Of a stretch of DNA of 60,026 nt, positions 44,039 through 52,089 are shown piece after piece. The stretch comes from JAFARZ01 sp035651595. Lineage in GTDB: Bacteria; Actinomycetota; Actinomycetes; Streptosporangiales; Streptosporangiaceae. Numbering within the stretch: the first letter of the stretch is position 1; each line of letters begins with the position of its first letter. The notes below the pieces were generated by a model. That model was not told the DNA's origin. It saw only the letters and a list, made by a program, of their open reading frames with translations, and searched no databases. Made by a program: the position numbers and the translations under genes. Location of the stretch: assembly GCA_035651595.1 (NCBI GenBank), contig DASRFJ010000353.1, positions 1-60,026 of the forward strand. The letters run 5' to 3'.

Positions 44039-45478
44039 GTGAACGTGACCGTGGCACCTGAGCCACGAACCGATGAGCTCCCGGCGACTGACGCTTACGA
44101 CCCGGAGCCCCGCACCCCGGGCCCGGCCGGCGGCCCGTCGGCCGGAGCCGCGGGGTCCACGGGCGCCGAGCCCGCCGCGGTACCCACTGGCGGCGAGGCC
44201 GCCGCGGGGGGACGTCATCGCCGGGCGCCGGAGGAGCGTGCCTCCTATCGCGAGGTGTTCGCCATCAGCGAATTCCGCGCGCTCTGGGTCGCCCAGGTGC
44301 TTTCATACGCCGGCGACCAGTTCGCCCAGGTCGCCATCGCGATCCTGGTGTACCACCGGACCGGCTCGCCGTTCCTGACCGCGCTCACCTACGCGCTGAC
44401 CTACCTGCCGCCGATCGCCGGCGGTCCGCTGCTGTCCAGCCTGGCCGACCTGTTCCCGCGCCGCCGCGTGATGATCGTCTGCGACCTCCTCAGGGTAGCC
44501 ACCGTCGGGTTCATGGCCCTCCCCGCCACGCCGTTCGCCGCGCTATGTGCCCTGCTGTTCCTCACCGTGCTAATCGGCACGCCGTTCAGTTCGGCACGCG
44601 CGGCGCTGCTCCCCGACGTGCTGCCCGGGGACAAATATGTGCTCGGCTCGGCCATCAGCAGCATCACCTTCCAGGCGAGCCAGATTGCCGGGTTCGTCGC
44701 CGGCGCCGGGGTCGTCGCCATTCTGGACGCGCACCGGACGCTGGCCGTTGACGCGATGTCGTTCTGCCTGAGCGCTCTTATTATCTTGCTTGGCACCAAG
44801 GCGCGGCCGTCACCGCGACGGGAAGGCGACACCAAGCGGTCCTTGTGGGCGATTTCCAAGGACGGGGTGCGGATCGTCTTCGGCAATCCCGTGCTGCGGA
44901 CGCTGCTGCTCTTCGGCTGGCTGGCCGGGTTCGTGATCGTGCCGGAGGGCCTGGCCGCGCCGTATGCGCACTCGCTGCACGGCACCACGCTGACCGTCGG
45001 GCTGCTGATGGCCGCGATGCCCACCGGCGCGGTGATCGGCGCGTACCTGTTCGGCAAGCTGTGCCGGCCGTCCACCCGGATCCGGATCATGGGCTGGATG
45101 GCCATGCTGTCCTGCGCGCCGCTGATCGCCAGCGCGTGGAACCCGCCGCTGTCCGTGATCTTGCCGATGTGGGCGCTGGCCGGAGCCGGCGGCGCCTACC
45201 AGCTGGCGGCCGCCGCGGCGTTCGTGCAGGCGCTGACGCCGGAGACGCGGGCCCGCGCGTTCGGCCTGGCGCAGTCGGGGTTGTACGCGGTGCAGGGCAT
45301 CGGGATCCTGGCCGGCGGCGCGATCGCCCAGGCGATCGGGCCCACGCTCGCGGTCGGCCTGGCGGGCCTGACCGGGCTCACCGCCGCCACCATGCTGGCC
45401 ATGGCGTGGATCGGCCTGCGCGGCCGGGCCGTCGCGGCGCAGCGCCCCGCGACGCCCGGCCCCGCGACGCCCGCTTAG
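44039..45478 (+). CDS. MFS transporter with disordered N-terminus
   Basis: A protein of up to 479 residues. Residues 1-70 are Pro/Ala/Gly-rich and polar. Twelve membrane segments follow, starting FRALWVAQVLSYAGDQFAQV. Motif A lies in SSLADLFPRRRVM between segments 2 and 3. It belongs to the MFS_3/enterobactin-exporter-like group and may export a lipophilic compound. The start GTG 44039 is one of several in-frame GTG codons. Its stop overlaps the end of the convergent PspC gene by 4 bases. Confidence 0.87.
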   Translation: MNVTVAPEPRTDELPATDAYDPEPRTPGPAGGPSAGAAGSTGAEPAAVPTGGEAAAGGRHRRAPEERASYREVFAISEFRALWVAQVLSYAGDQFAQVAIAILVYHRTGSPFLTALTYALTYLPPIAGGPLLSSLADLFPRRRVMIVCDLLRVATVGFMALPATPFAALCALLFLTVLIGTPFSSARAALLPDVLPGDKYVLGSAISSITFQASQIAGFVAGAGVVAILDAHRTLAVDAMSFCLSALIILLGTKARPSPRREGDTKRSLWAISKDGVRIVFGNPVLRTLLLFGWLAGFVIVPEGLAAPYAHSLHGTTLTVGLLMAAMPTGAVIGAYLFGKLCRPSTRIRIMGWMAMLSCAPLIASAWNPPLSVILPMWALAGAGGAYQLAAAAAFVQALTPETRARAFGLAQSGLYAVQGIGILAGGAIAQAIGPTLAVGLAGLTGLTAATMLAMAWIGLRGRAVAAQRPATPGPATPA

Positions 45479-45732
45479 GACTTCGAACGGCGGCTGTTCA
45501 CCCATTGCTCGGCGATCGAGGTGTCCTCGCTCTCCTCGGGCAGGATCACCCACGCCACCAGATACAGCAGGACGCCGGCCCCGACGAAGATCGTCAGCGC
45601 CGCGAAGCCGAGCCTGACCAGGTTCGGATCCACGTCCAGGTACTCGGCGACCCCGCCCGCCACGCCGGCCACCATCCGGTTCTTGGTACTGCGGGCCAGT
45701 CGCTTGTGCCGCTCGTTTCCATGCTCGCTCAT
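45475..45732 (-). CDS. PspC domain membrane protein
   Basis: An 85-residue protein from ATG 45732. The PspC domain covers most of it: RLARSTKNRMVAGVAGGVAE, then YLDVDPNLVRLGFAALTIFV and VLLYLVAWVILPEE. It is a small inner-membrane protein with a glycine-rich first segment and a second hydrophobic segment. In actinomycetes, PspC proteins take part in envelope-stress responses. The gene converges with the MFS gene. Confidence 0.88.
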   Translation of the reverse strand: MSEHGNERHKRLARSTKNRMVAGVAGGVAEYLDVDPNLVRLGFAALTIFVGAGVLLYLVAWVILPEESEDTSIAEQWVNSRRSKS

Positions 45733-45822
45733 GGTTCCGATCATGCCCCGTTTGCGGCCCGGTGCGACATCGGGAACAACCCTGTTATTACCCTGAATGC
45801 AGCAACTGGAGAGGAATCGCCC

Positions 45823-46980
45823 GTGGACACGGACCTGCTGCGAATCGACGATCAGCTCACCGACGAAGAGCGGATGATCAGGGACACGGTCCGGGCATTT
45901 GCCGCGGACAAGGTCGAACCGAACATCGCGGACTGGTTCGAGGCCGGGACGCTTCCCCGCGAGCTGGTCCCTGAGCTAGGCAAACTGGGCCTGCTCGGCA
46001 TGCACCTCACCGGCTATGGGTGCGCCGGAGTGGGACCGGTCGCCTACGGCGTCGCGTGCCGGGAGCTTGAGGCCGTCGACTCCGGGCTGCGCAGCGCGGC
46101 GTCCGTGCAGGGCTCGCTCGCCATGTACCCGATCTGGAAGTACGGCTCGGAAGAGCAGAAGAACGAGTGGCTGCCGCGAATGGCCACCGGTGAGGCGCTG
46201 GGGTGCTTCGGCCTGACCGAGCCAGACCACGGGTCCGATCCGGCCGGGATGCGCACCGTGGCAAGGCGAGACGGCTCGGACTGGGTGCTGAACGGCACCA
46301 AGATGTGGATCACTAACGGCTCCGTGGCCGACGTCGCGGTCGTGTGGGCGCGGACTTCGGAGGAGGGGATCCGCGGGTTCCTGGTGCCGCGCGGGGCGCG
46401 CGGGTTCACCTCGCGGGACATCCACAAGAAGCTGTCGCTGCGCGCGTCGATCACTTCTGAGCTGGTCCTGGACGATGTGCGGCTGCCGGCCGAAGCAACC
46501 CTGCCCGGCGTGTCCGGGCTGAAGGGCCCGCTGTCCTGCCTGACCGAGGCGCGGTTCGGCATCTGCTGGGGAGTGACCGGGGCGGCCCGCTCCTGCCTGG
46601 AGAGCGCGGTCGAGTACGCGGTCACGCGAGAGCAGTTCGGCAAGCCGATCGCCTCGTTCCAGCTGACCCAGGGCAAGCTCGCCTGGATGGCGTCCTCGCT
46701 GTACCAGGCGCAACTGCTCGCGCTGCACCTCGGACGCCTCAAGGAGCGCTCCGGGCTGACGCCGGCGCAGGTCAGCATCGGGAAGATGTCGAACGTGCGC
46801 ACCGCCATCGACATCGCGCGGACCGCGCGGACCGTGCTCGCGGCCAGCGGCGTGACGCTGGAGTACGCGCCGATCCGGCACGCGAACAACCTCGAGGCGG
46901 TGCTCACCTATGAGGGCACCGAGGAGATCCACACGCTGGCGATTGGCCAGGCTCTCACCGGCATCTCCGCGTACCGGTAG
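45823..46980 (+). CDS. gcdH: Acyl-CoA dehydrogenase, glutaryl-CoA dehydrogenase type
   Basis: A 385-residue FAD enzyme from GTG 45823 with GGAGAGGA upstream. The acyl-CoA dehydrogenase signature CFGLTEPDHGSDPAGM binds FAD. LSLRASITSELVLDDVRLP, the LTEARFGICWGVTGAARSCL segment, YAVTREQFGKPIASFQLTQ and the catalytic base E364 in YEGTEEIHTLAIGQALTG are typical of glutaryl-CoA dehydrogenase. It would oxidise and decarboxylate glutaryl-CoA to crotonyl-CoA in lysine/tryptophan catabolism. An open frame extending upstream to 44845 is only a shadow of the MFS gene. Confidence 0.88.
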   Translation: MDTDLLRIDDQLTDEERMIRDTVRAFAADKVEPNIADWFEAGTLPRELVPELGKLGLLGMHLTGYGCAGVGPVAYGVACRELEAVDSGLRSAASVQGSLAMYPIWKYGSEEQKNEWLPRMATGEALGCFGLTEPDHGSDPAGMRTVARRDGSDWVLNGTKMWITNGSVADVAVVWARTSEEGIRGFLVPRGARGFTSRDIHKKLSLRASITSELVLDDVRLPAEATLPGVSGLKGPLSCLTEARFGICWGVTGAARSCLESAVEYAVTREQFGKPIASFQLTQGKLAWMASSLYQAQLLALHLGRLKERSGLTPAQVSIGKMSNVRTAIDIARTARTVLAASGVTLEYAPIRHANNLEAVLTYEGTEEIHTLAIGQALTGISAYR

Positions 46981-47013
46981 GCTTGCCGTCTGGTGGCTCA
47001 GTCCGCCGGATGA

Positions 47014-47085
47014 GGGGCGTTAGCTCAATGGCAGAGCAGTGGGCTTTTAACCCATTGGTTCAGGGTTCGACCCCCTGGCGCCCCA
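47014..47085 (+). tRNA. tRNA-Lys (TTT)
   Basis: Cloverleaf: acceptor GGGGCGT/GCGCCCC with a terminal T-G pair, D-arm TAGCTCAATGGCAGAGCA, anticodon loop CTTTTAA (anticodon TTT), T-arm CAGGGTTCGACCCCCTG, discriminator A. CCA is not encoded. It lies 33 bases after the dehydrogenase stop. Confidence 0.92.
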
Positions 47086-47092
47086 CGTAGAC

Positions 47093-47130
47093 GTCCCGGC
47101 CGCGATTGCCGCGCGGCCGGCGGCCGGGAC
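47093..47130 (+). terminator. Hairpin after tRNA-Lys
   Basis: A 10-bp stem (GTCCCGGCCG 47093-47102 with CGGCCGGGAC 47121-47130) begins 7 bases after the tRNA. It is a likely terminator of the tRNA transcript. Confidence 0.6.
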
Positions 47131-47156
47131 ACGAGCACGCAGACAGGCCCGTCAGC

Positions 47157-47238
47157 AACGTGGACGATTTGCCCTTCGTGGAGGATCGACCCCCGTACGC
47201 GAGGGTCGCGTTACCACGAAAGGCAAAAACACCACGTT
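47157..47238. repeat. 82-bp imperfect palindrome, copy C
   Basis: Starts AACGTGG and ends CCACGTT, exactly 82 bases. Its first 39 bases equal the reverse complement of the last 39 of copy A, so it is inserted in the opposite sense. The right arm has small mismatches (GAGGGTC, AAAGGC). The rest of 47239-47439 holds no gene. Confidence 0.85.
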
Positions 47239-47439
47239 AGCGGGGCCCGTCCTCCCCCGCCCATCGAAGCCCTCCGCTGCCCCGTCGAACGGCCGCGACG
47301 GAGGCCGGCCCACTGAGCCGGCGCGCCACGAGCCTGAGCTGGGTTAAAGCAGGCCGCTCCAGCTTAGGATGTTGCGCAGCGCACGCCCCTCCGCGCGACC
47401 CGCCATGACCACTTTTCTCCGAACGACAAGGGGATTCTC

Positions 47440-47841
47440 GTGCAGGGATTCAGGAAATTCCTACTGCGTGGCAACCTTATCGAGCTCGCGGTCGCCGTCG
47501 TCATCGGGGCGGCCTTCGGCGCGGTTGTCACGTCGCTCGTCAAGGACCTCATCACGCCGCTCATCGCCGCGATCGGCGGCAAGCCGAACTTCGCGAACCT
47601 GTTTTTCACCGTGAACAAGAGCAAGTTCTTGTACGGCGACTTCATCAACGCGCTGATCGCGTTCGCGATCATCGCCGCCGTCGTGTACTTCCTCGTGGTG
47701 TCCCCGGTCGTCCGGCTGCTCGCGCGCCTGCAGCGCAGCCAGGAGGTCACCGAGCGCGCCTGCCCCGAGTGCCTGGCCGATATTCCGGTGAAGGCCACCC
47801 GCTGCATGTACTGCACCACGACGGTGACGCCGACAGCTTAG
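47440..47841 (+). CDS. mscL: Large-conductance mechanosensitive channel
   Basis: A 133-residue MscL homologue. The N-terminal helix and first membrane segment are clear (MQGFRKFLLRGNLIELAVAV, then VIGAAFGAVVTSLVKDLITP), as is the second segment (FINALIAFAIIAAVVYFLVV). The pore opens under membrane tension and releases solutes during osmotic downshock. The C-terminus departs from E. coli MscL: it ends in a CPEC-x10-CMYC zinc-ribbon-like element. The start is GTG 47440 with AAGGGGA upstream. Confidence 0.92.
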   Translation: MQGFRKFLLRGNLIELAVAVVIGAAFGAVVTSLVKDLITPLIAAIGGKPNFANLFFTVNKSKFLYGDFINALIAFAIIAAVVYFLVVSPVVRLLARLQRSQEVTERACPECLADIPVKATRCMYCTTTVTPTA

Positions 47842-47854
47842 GGCCGGAAGGAGA

Positions 47855-47899
47855 GCGTCCGGGCTCGGGGCGGGGCCTGGCCACTCCGAGCCCGGACGC
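47855..47899 (+). terminator. mscL terminator hairpin
   Basis: A perfect 14-bp stem (GCGTCCGGGCTCGG 47855-47868, complement 47886-47899) starts 14 bases after the mscL stop. Confidence 0.7.
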
Positions 47900-48041
47900 A
47901 GGTGAAAGGATGAACCCCTCTCACCGACAGAGCATGCCGGGTGAACCTGAGGACTCGCTAAGACAGACCTGTGAACCCGCTCACCACCCACCAGCCGTGA
48001 GGGCCCGGCATGGCGGCGGCGTACGGGAGGCGGAACGACGA

Positions 48042-48572
48042 CTACGCGGCGCCCGGCGACTGCTCGGGCCAGCCTGCTAGCTGCTCCGACGCCTGACCGG
48101 GTAGCTCACCTGAGGACCAGCCGGCCAGTTCGGCGAACGGAATCGGCGCACCGAGAAGCGGCGTGCTGGCGTAGTCACCCGCTGGTGATAGCGGGCCACC
48201 TTCCGGGGGTTGCTGCTCGCTCAGCATGGCCTGCGGCGGCAGCGCCTGTTGCGGCACCATCTGCTGCGCAGAGACATGCTGCGGCGGCAGCGGCGGTAGC
48301 TGGGCGGACGGCTGCTGCTGCCCGGCCAGCGGGCCAGTGCCAGCGCACTGGTCGCGGTCGAGAAACTCCGCGAGATATTCAGCTTCGTCGGCGTCGATCC
48401 CGATCACGACCCGGGGCTCGCCCCAGGGCTCTTGGAGCGAGTAGCCGACATAGCTCACCACGGGCTGTGACGGCGCTACCGCCAGCCCATGCAGCGAGCG
48501 CCATTGTTCCCATGCAGATTCCAAGCGCGCCGCGGCGCGCTGAGCACGTGCGACCAACTCTGGATCACGCAT
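48042..48572 (-). CDS. Gln/Pro-rich hypothetical protein
   Basis: A 176-residue protein from ATG 48572, placed by GGGGAGGG upstream. Residues 1-80 form a compact domain (MRDPELVARAQRAAARLESA, VVSYVGYSLQEPWGEPRVVI, then IDADEAEYLAEFLDRD). Residues 85-176 are low-complexity Gln/Pro/Ala (QQQPSAQLPPLPPQHVSAQQ). The N-terminal part looks conserved, with no known function. It lies downstream of bldC on the same strand with 208 bases between them. Confidence 0.72.
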   Translation of the reverse strand: MRDPELVARAQRAAARLESAWEQWRSLHGLAVAPSQPVVSYVGYSLQEPWGEPRVVIGIDADEAEYLAEFLDRDQCAGTGPLAGQQQPSAQLPPLPPQHVSAQQMVPQQALPPQAMLSEQQPPEGGPLSPAGDYASTPLLGAPIPFAELAGWSSGELPGQASEQLAGWPEQSPGAA

Positions 48573-48780
48573 CGTGCGACCCTCCCCTAAGAGCGGACCA
48601 GCCCCGGCAGCAACGTTCCGCGGGATATCCCTATCCGGCGAGTTCCCACACTGCCGGCAGCATCCGTGCCGCGGGCACATCTGCCACCGAGGCCGACCCC
48701 CCATTCCGTTGAACGAGCGCTGCCGTATCCCGGCGCGGGACACCCGGAGCGGGTGCCTACCGCATGGACACGGCATCGGA

Positions 48781-48984
48781 TCACTCGGACCGCTGCTGCG
48801 GGATACCCGCGAGCAGTGCACGAACCTCAGTCTCCCGGTAGCGCCGGTGTCCCCCCAGCGTGCGGATCGAGGTCAGCTTGCCGGCCTTCGCCCACCGCGT
48901 GACGGTCTTGGGGTCGACACGGAACATCGTGGCGACCTCCGCCGGCGTCAGCAGCGGCTCGGCCTCTGGTGTACGTGCGGACAT
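48781..48984 (-). CDS. bldC: BldC, MerR-like developmental regulator
   Basis: A 67-residue protein that is essentially one MerR-type helix-turn-helix: LLTPAEVATMFRVDPKTVTR, then WAKAGKLTSIRTLGGHRRYR. BldC binds direct repeats cooperatively and delays sporulation and antibiotic production in Streptomyces. AGGAGGAGAGG lies upstream of ATG 48984. In Streptomyces coelicolor bldC also lies close to vdh with one hypothetical gene between, and the same order is seen here, which strengthens the call. Confidence 0.92.
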   Translation of the reverse strand: MSARTPEAEPLLTPAEVATMFRVDPKTVTRWAKAGKLTSIRTLGGHRRYRETEVRALLAGIPQQRSE

Positions 48985-49311
48985 GTGATTGGCCTCTCCT
49001 CCTGGACCAGTACTTCCGATCCTGTGTTTCGTGCTAGTACCTGTACCTGGCGCTCCCTGGGGAGCCTTGTCGTGGATGTCCCATATGGTCGACAGAGACC
49101 ATATTGCCATCACCACCGGTGACAAGTCGACCACCACGCGCAAAGTTTCTGTACTGGGATGCCCCGTTGCTCCCGACGATCGCTGTCACTCAGGGTGATT
49201 CTAGCGATACTTATAGTCGCATCGCGCCGGATTCGGAAATAGTGCCCGCCGTGTGTCCCCTCCCGACCTTGGCAACCGCGCTGTTCAGCGCCCATCGTGG
49301 CCTCCTGGCAA
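48985..49311. other. Upstream region of bldC
   Basis: About 330 bases before bldC with moderately lower GC. It should hold the bldC promoter; I can point to no unambiguous -35/-10 pair. A TAGAAT hexamer lies on the reverse strand near 49200. Confidence 0.4.
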
Positions 49312-50124
49312 TCAGTTGACCTGCTCAAACTCCCGGAAAATCAGCCATCTGGCCCGCACCCGCCGGTACATCGCGTGCGCCAGTTCGAAATGACCTCGTG
49401 ACATTCCCGCTACCACCGCGCCGATCTCGGCGGCCGATTCGTCCCCGCACAGGGCGGCGTCGCTGAGCAGGTGGACCAGCCCGCCGTAGTCCAGTTCGGC
49501 CAGCGCGTGCGGGTGAAACCGCTCGAGCCAGCGGCCCAGCCCGGCGAGTTCGTCCATGACGGTGAGGGTCTCGGCCAACCGCGAGGCCGCCTCCTGCCGC
49601 TCGCGCAACTGCCGCCCCAAGGCGCGCAGCGCCGTCAGCCCGCGAGCGACCCGGCGGCGCGCGTGCGCCATCGTCGTGACGTACACGAGCGTCCTGGTGG
49701 CGTGCGCGGTGGCCCGGAGGTCGACGGTGCCGCCACCGTCCTGGGCTGGCGCCCCGCCCCGGCCGAGCGCGATCCACCGCTCCGCGCCGGCGAACGGGAA
49801 GAACCAGGCCAGCGGCACGGTCCAGCCGCTGGTCTGGATGTGCAGGCGGGCATCCCCCGCGGACTGCCGCGTGCGCTCCGGCACCTGCCAGGGGCAGATG
49901 TACACCACGCCGTCCGCGGAGCGCACGTAGGCGTGCTCGCCCGTCCCGCCGGCAGAGCCGTCCCCGATCAGCTGACGCAGCACCAGCAACTGCTCCGCCG
50001 CCAGCGCGTCGCGCCGCCGCGGGCGGGTGCCGGACGCGGCGTACGCCGTCCAGCGCGACCGGTCAGGTTCGTGAAACGCCGATACCGGTTCGTACACCCT
50101 CAGATACGCGACGTAGTTGTTCAC
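49312..50124 (-). CDS. Conserved actinobacterial hypothetical protein
   Basis: A 270-residue soluble protein from GTG 50124. It opens MNNYVAYLRVYEPVSAFHEP, then SRWTAYAASGTRPRRRDALA. It contains GVVYICPWQVPERTRQSAGD, LAWFFPFAGAERWIALGRGG and a helical C-terminal half with many Arg and Leu. I recognise no catalytic motif. Its position between bldC and vdh matches the single hypothetical gene in Streptomyces at this locus, so it is likely part of a conserved neighbourhood. It is divergent from vdh, with a 180-base region between. Confidence 0.78.
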   Translation of the reverse strand: MNNYVAYLRVYEPVSAFHEPDRSRWTAYAASGTRPRRRDALAAEQLLVLRQLIGDGSAGGTGEHAYVRSADGVVYICPWQVPERTRQSAGDARLHIQTSGWTVPLAWFFPFAGAERWIALGRGGAPAQDGGGTVDLRATAHATRTLVYVTTMAHARRRVARGLTALRALGRQLRERQEAASRLAETLTVMDELAGLGRWLERFHPHALAELDYGGLVHLLSDAALCGDESAAEIGAVVAGMSRGHFELAHAMYRRVRARWLIFREFEQVN

Positions 50125-50308
50125 TGTCTTATCGTGACATACCTGACCGCGCTTGCGATGTCCCGACAGGTAACGAGATCGTCTCTGCTGCTAGTTACCG
50201 CCCAGTACGGAGCGTATGAGCATGCTCTCTTTTACCCCAGCCGCAATACGCTTGATCACGTACCCCGGTTCAACCCCGGACCGGGACGGGACGAAAAGAG
50301 TCACTACC

Positions 50309-51427
50309 GTGGCACACGTTTTCGCGAACTCCCACAAGGATCAGGGCACCGCCGCCGAGCACCTGGCCGGCGAGCCCGCCAGCGGGCACGAGCAGGTCGT
50401 CTTCTGCCAGGACGTCCGCAGTGGGCTGAAGGCAATCATCGGCATCTACTCGACCGTACTTGGCCCGGCCCTCGGCGGCACCCGGTTCTACCCATACGAC
50501 AGCGAGGACGAGGCGCTCGCCGACGTGCTCCGGTTGTCCAGCGCGATGGCCTATAAGAACGCGCTGGCCGGCCTGGACCTGGGCGGGGGCAAGGCCGTGA
50601 TCATCGGCGACCCGGCCGAGCTCAAGAGCGAGGCCCTGCTGCGCGCCTACGGGCGCTTCGTGGAGTCGCTTGGCGGCCGGTACATCACCGCGTGCGACGT
50701 GGGCACCCGCAGCGAGGACATGGACATCGTGGCCCGTGAGTGCCGGCACGTGACCGGGCGGACGGCGCCCGCCGGCGGGGCCGGCGACTCGTCCGTGCTG
50801 ACCGCGCTTGGCGTCATGCACGGCATGCGGGCGGCGGCGGCGCATGCCTGGGGCAGTACCAGCCTGGAGGGCCGTACGGTGGGCGTGGAGGGCGTCGGCA
50901 AGGTCGGCCACCGCTTGGTCACGCACCTCATGGAGGCCGGCGCCCGGGTGGTGATCTGCGACGTGAGCTCGCGGGCCGTGGACGCGGTGCGCACCCGCCA
51001 CCCGCAGGTGCGCGCGGTCCCGGATATGGCCGCGCTCGTCGCCACCGACCTGGACATCCTCGCGCCGTGCGCGCTTGGCGGCGCGCTGACCGACGCGGCG
51101 GTCGGCACGATGTCCGCGAAGATCGTCTGCGGTGCCGCGAACAACCAGCTCGCGCACCCCGGCATCGAGAAGCTGCTGGCCGATCGCGGCATCCTGTACG
51201 CCCCCGACTATGTCGTGAACGCTGGCGGCGTCATCCAGGTGGCCGACGAGCTGAACGGATTCAATTTCGAGCGAGCGAGAGCGGCCTGCGAACGGATCTT
51301 CGCCACCACGGAGAAGGTATTCGCCATCGCCGAGACGGACGGCGTGCCGCCGTCGGTGGCCGCGGACCGGCTGGCCGAGCGCCGCATAGCCGACGTGGGC
51401 CGCCTCCGCGGGATCTGGCTGCGTTAG
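50309..51427 (+). CDS. vdh: Valine (branched-chain amino acid) dehydrogenase
   Basis: A 372-residue member of the Glu/Leu/Phe/Val dehydrogenases from GTG 50309 (AAAGAG upstream); a start at 50216 would add 31 atypical residues. The catalytic Lys lies in SSAMAYKNALAGLDLGGGKA. The NAD-binding motif is GVEGVGKVGHRLVTHLMEAG, preceded by DVGTRSEDMD. It deaminates valine, leucine and isoleucine to 2-oxo acids with NAD. That feeds branched-chain acyl-CoA precursors, and the 2-oxo acid dehydrogenase operon at the window's end could act next. Confidence 0.92.
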   Translation: MAHVFANSHKDQGTAAEHLAGEPASGHEQVVFCQDVRSGLKAIIGIYSTVLGPALGGTRFYPYDSEDEALADVLRLSSAMAYKNALAGLDLGGGKAVIIGDPAELKSEALLRAYGRFVESLGGRYITACDVGTRSEDMDIVARECRHVTGRTAPAGGAGDSSVLTALGVMHGMRAAAAHAWGSTSLEGRTVGVEGVGKVGHRLVTHLMEAGARVVICDVSSRAVDAVRTRHPQVRAVPDMAALVATDLDILAPCALGGALTDAAVGTMSAKIVCGAANNQLAHPGIEKLLADRGILYAPDYVVNAGGVIQVADELNGFNFERARAACERIFATTEKVFAIAETDGVPPSVAADRLAERRIADVGRLRGIWLR

Positions 51428-51861
51428 GCCCAGCGCGAACACGGCATGGGCGCTGAGACTTCTGTGGCCAGAGCTGCGCAGGCGTCTTCAGTGGCCTGCG
51501 AGCACAATTCCCGTGCCGGGTAAGCGTTCTCTGTTAGAAAAGGCGCCAGATTCGGCGCCTTTTCTAACATGAGGCACTTTTCTCACATGAAAGAAGCTCG
51601 CGCCAGGCGGACATGACCCGGCAAATCCGGCAATCGTGGCGCCTCCCGACTCGCGCCCACCGCACCAGGCATCCCAGGTCCCGCTAGGCGGCCGGGCTAG
51701 GAGTAGGCATTGGGGGCGCAAAGCGGGTACGGTTGTTCCTGTACGGATGCTGGCCAGCGTCGCGCACCCCGTTGCGGGGTGGCGACGGCGTCGTATGGCG
51801 CTCCAGCGAGGCGGAGAGAATGGGGCCTGACTGGCTCCGGACGTTCGAGGGGGTCGAGCCA
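51428..51861. other. Intergenic region after vdh
   Basis: About 430 bases holding the vdh terminator (51533-51568) and, near its end, the leader of the DUF3073 gene. I see no further gene. Confidence 0.6.
51533..51568. terminator. Strong hairpin after vdh
   Basis: A perfect 15-bp stem (GTTAGAAAAGGCGCC with GGCGCCTTTTCTAAC) and a 6-base loop, with a T-rich 3' arm. It is a convincing factor-independent terminator, potentially working in both directions. Confidence 0.85.
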
Positions 51862-52089
51862 ATGGGGCGCGGCCGAGCCAAGGCCAAGCAGGTCAAGGTT
51901 GCCCGTGAGCTCAAGTACAAGCGAGACGACACGGGTCTTGACCGGCTGCGTGCGGAGCTGGCTGGTGCGGATTCCCGAAACGGTACGTCGGTGGACGATT
52001 ACGACGACGACCACGAGGAATCCGAGGACGACGACGAGTCCGTCGAGGACGACTGGCGGTTAGCTCCTAGATATCTAGGAGACCTCTAG
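51862..52089 (+). CDS. DUF3073 family protein
   Basis: A 75-residue protein with the DUF3073 signature: MGRGRAKAKQVKVARELKYK at the N-terminus, followed by a long acidic tract (DDYDDDHEESEDDDESVED). It is small, very charged, conserved across actinomycetes next to purine genes, and of unknown function. Its end overlaps the convergent purF gene by 15 bases. In most relatives purM lies here, between this gene and purF. Confidence 0.85.
   Translation: MGRGRAKAKQVKVARELKYKRDDTGLDRLRAELAGADSRNGTSVDDYDDDHEESEDDDESVEDDWRLAPRYLGDL

Noticed and set aside
44845..45822. Long in-frame extension upstream of the acyl-CoA dehydrogenase (711 codons in total)
   Set aside because: It is the shadow of the MFS gene in another frame. 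The enzyme starts at GTG 45823 with a good ribosome site and normal family length.
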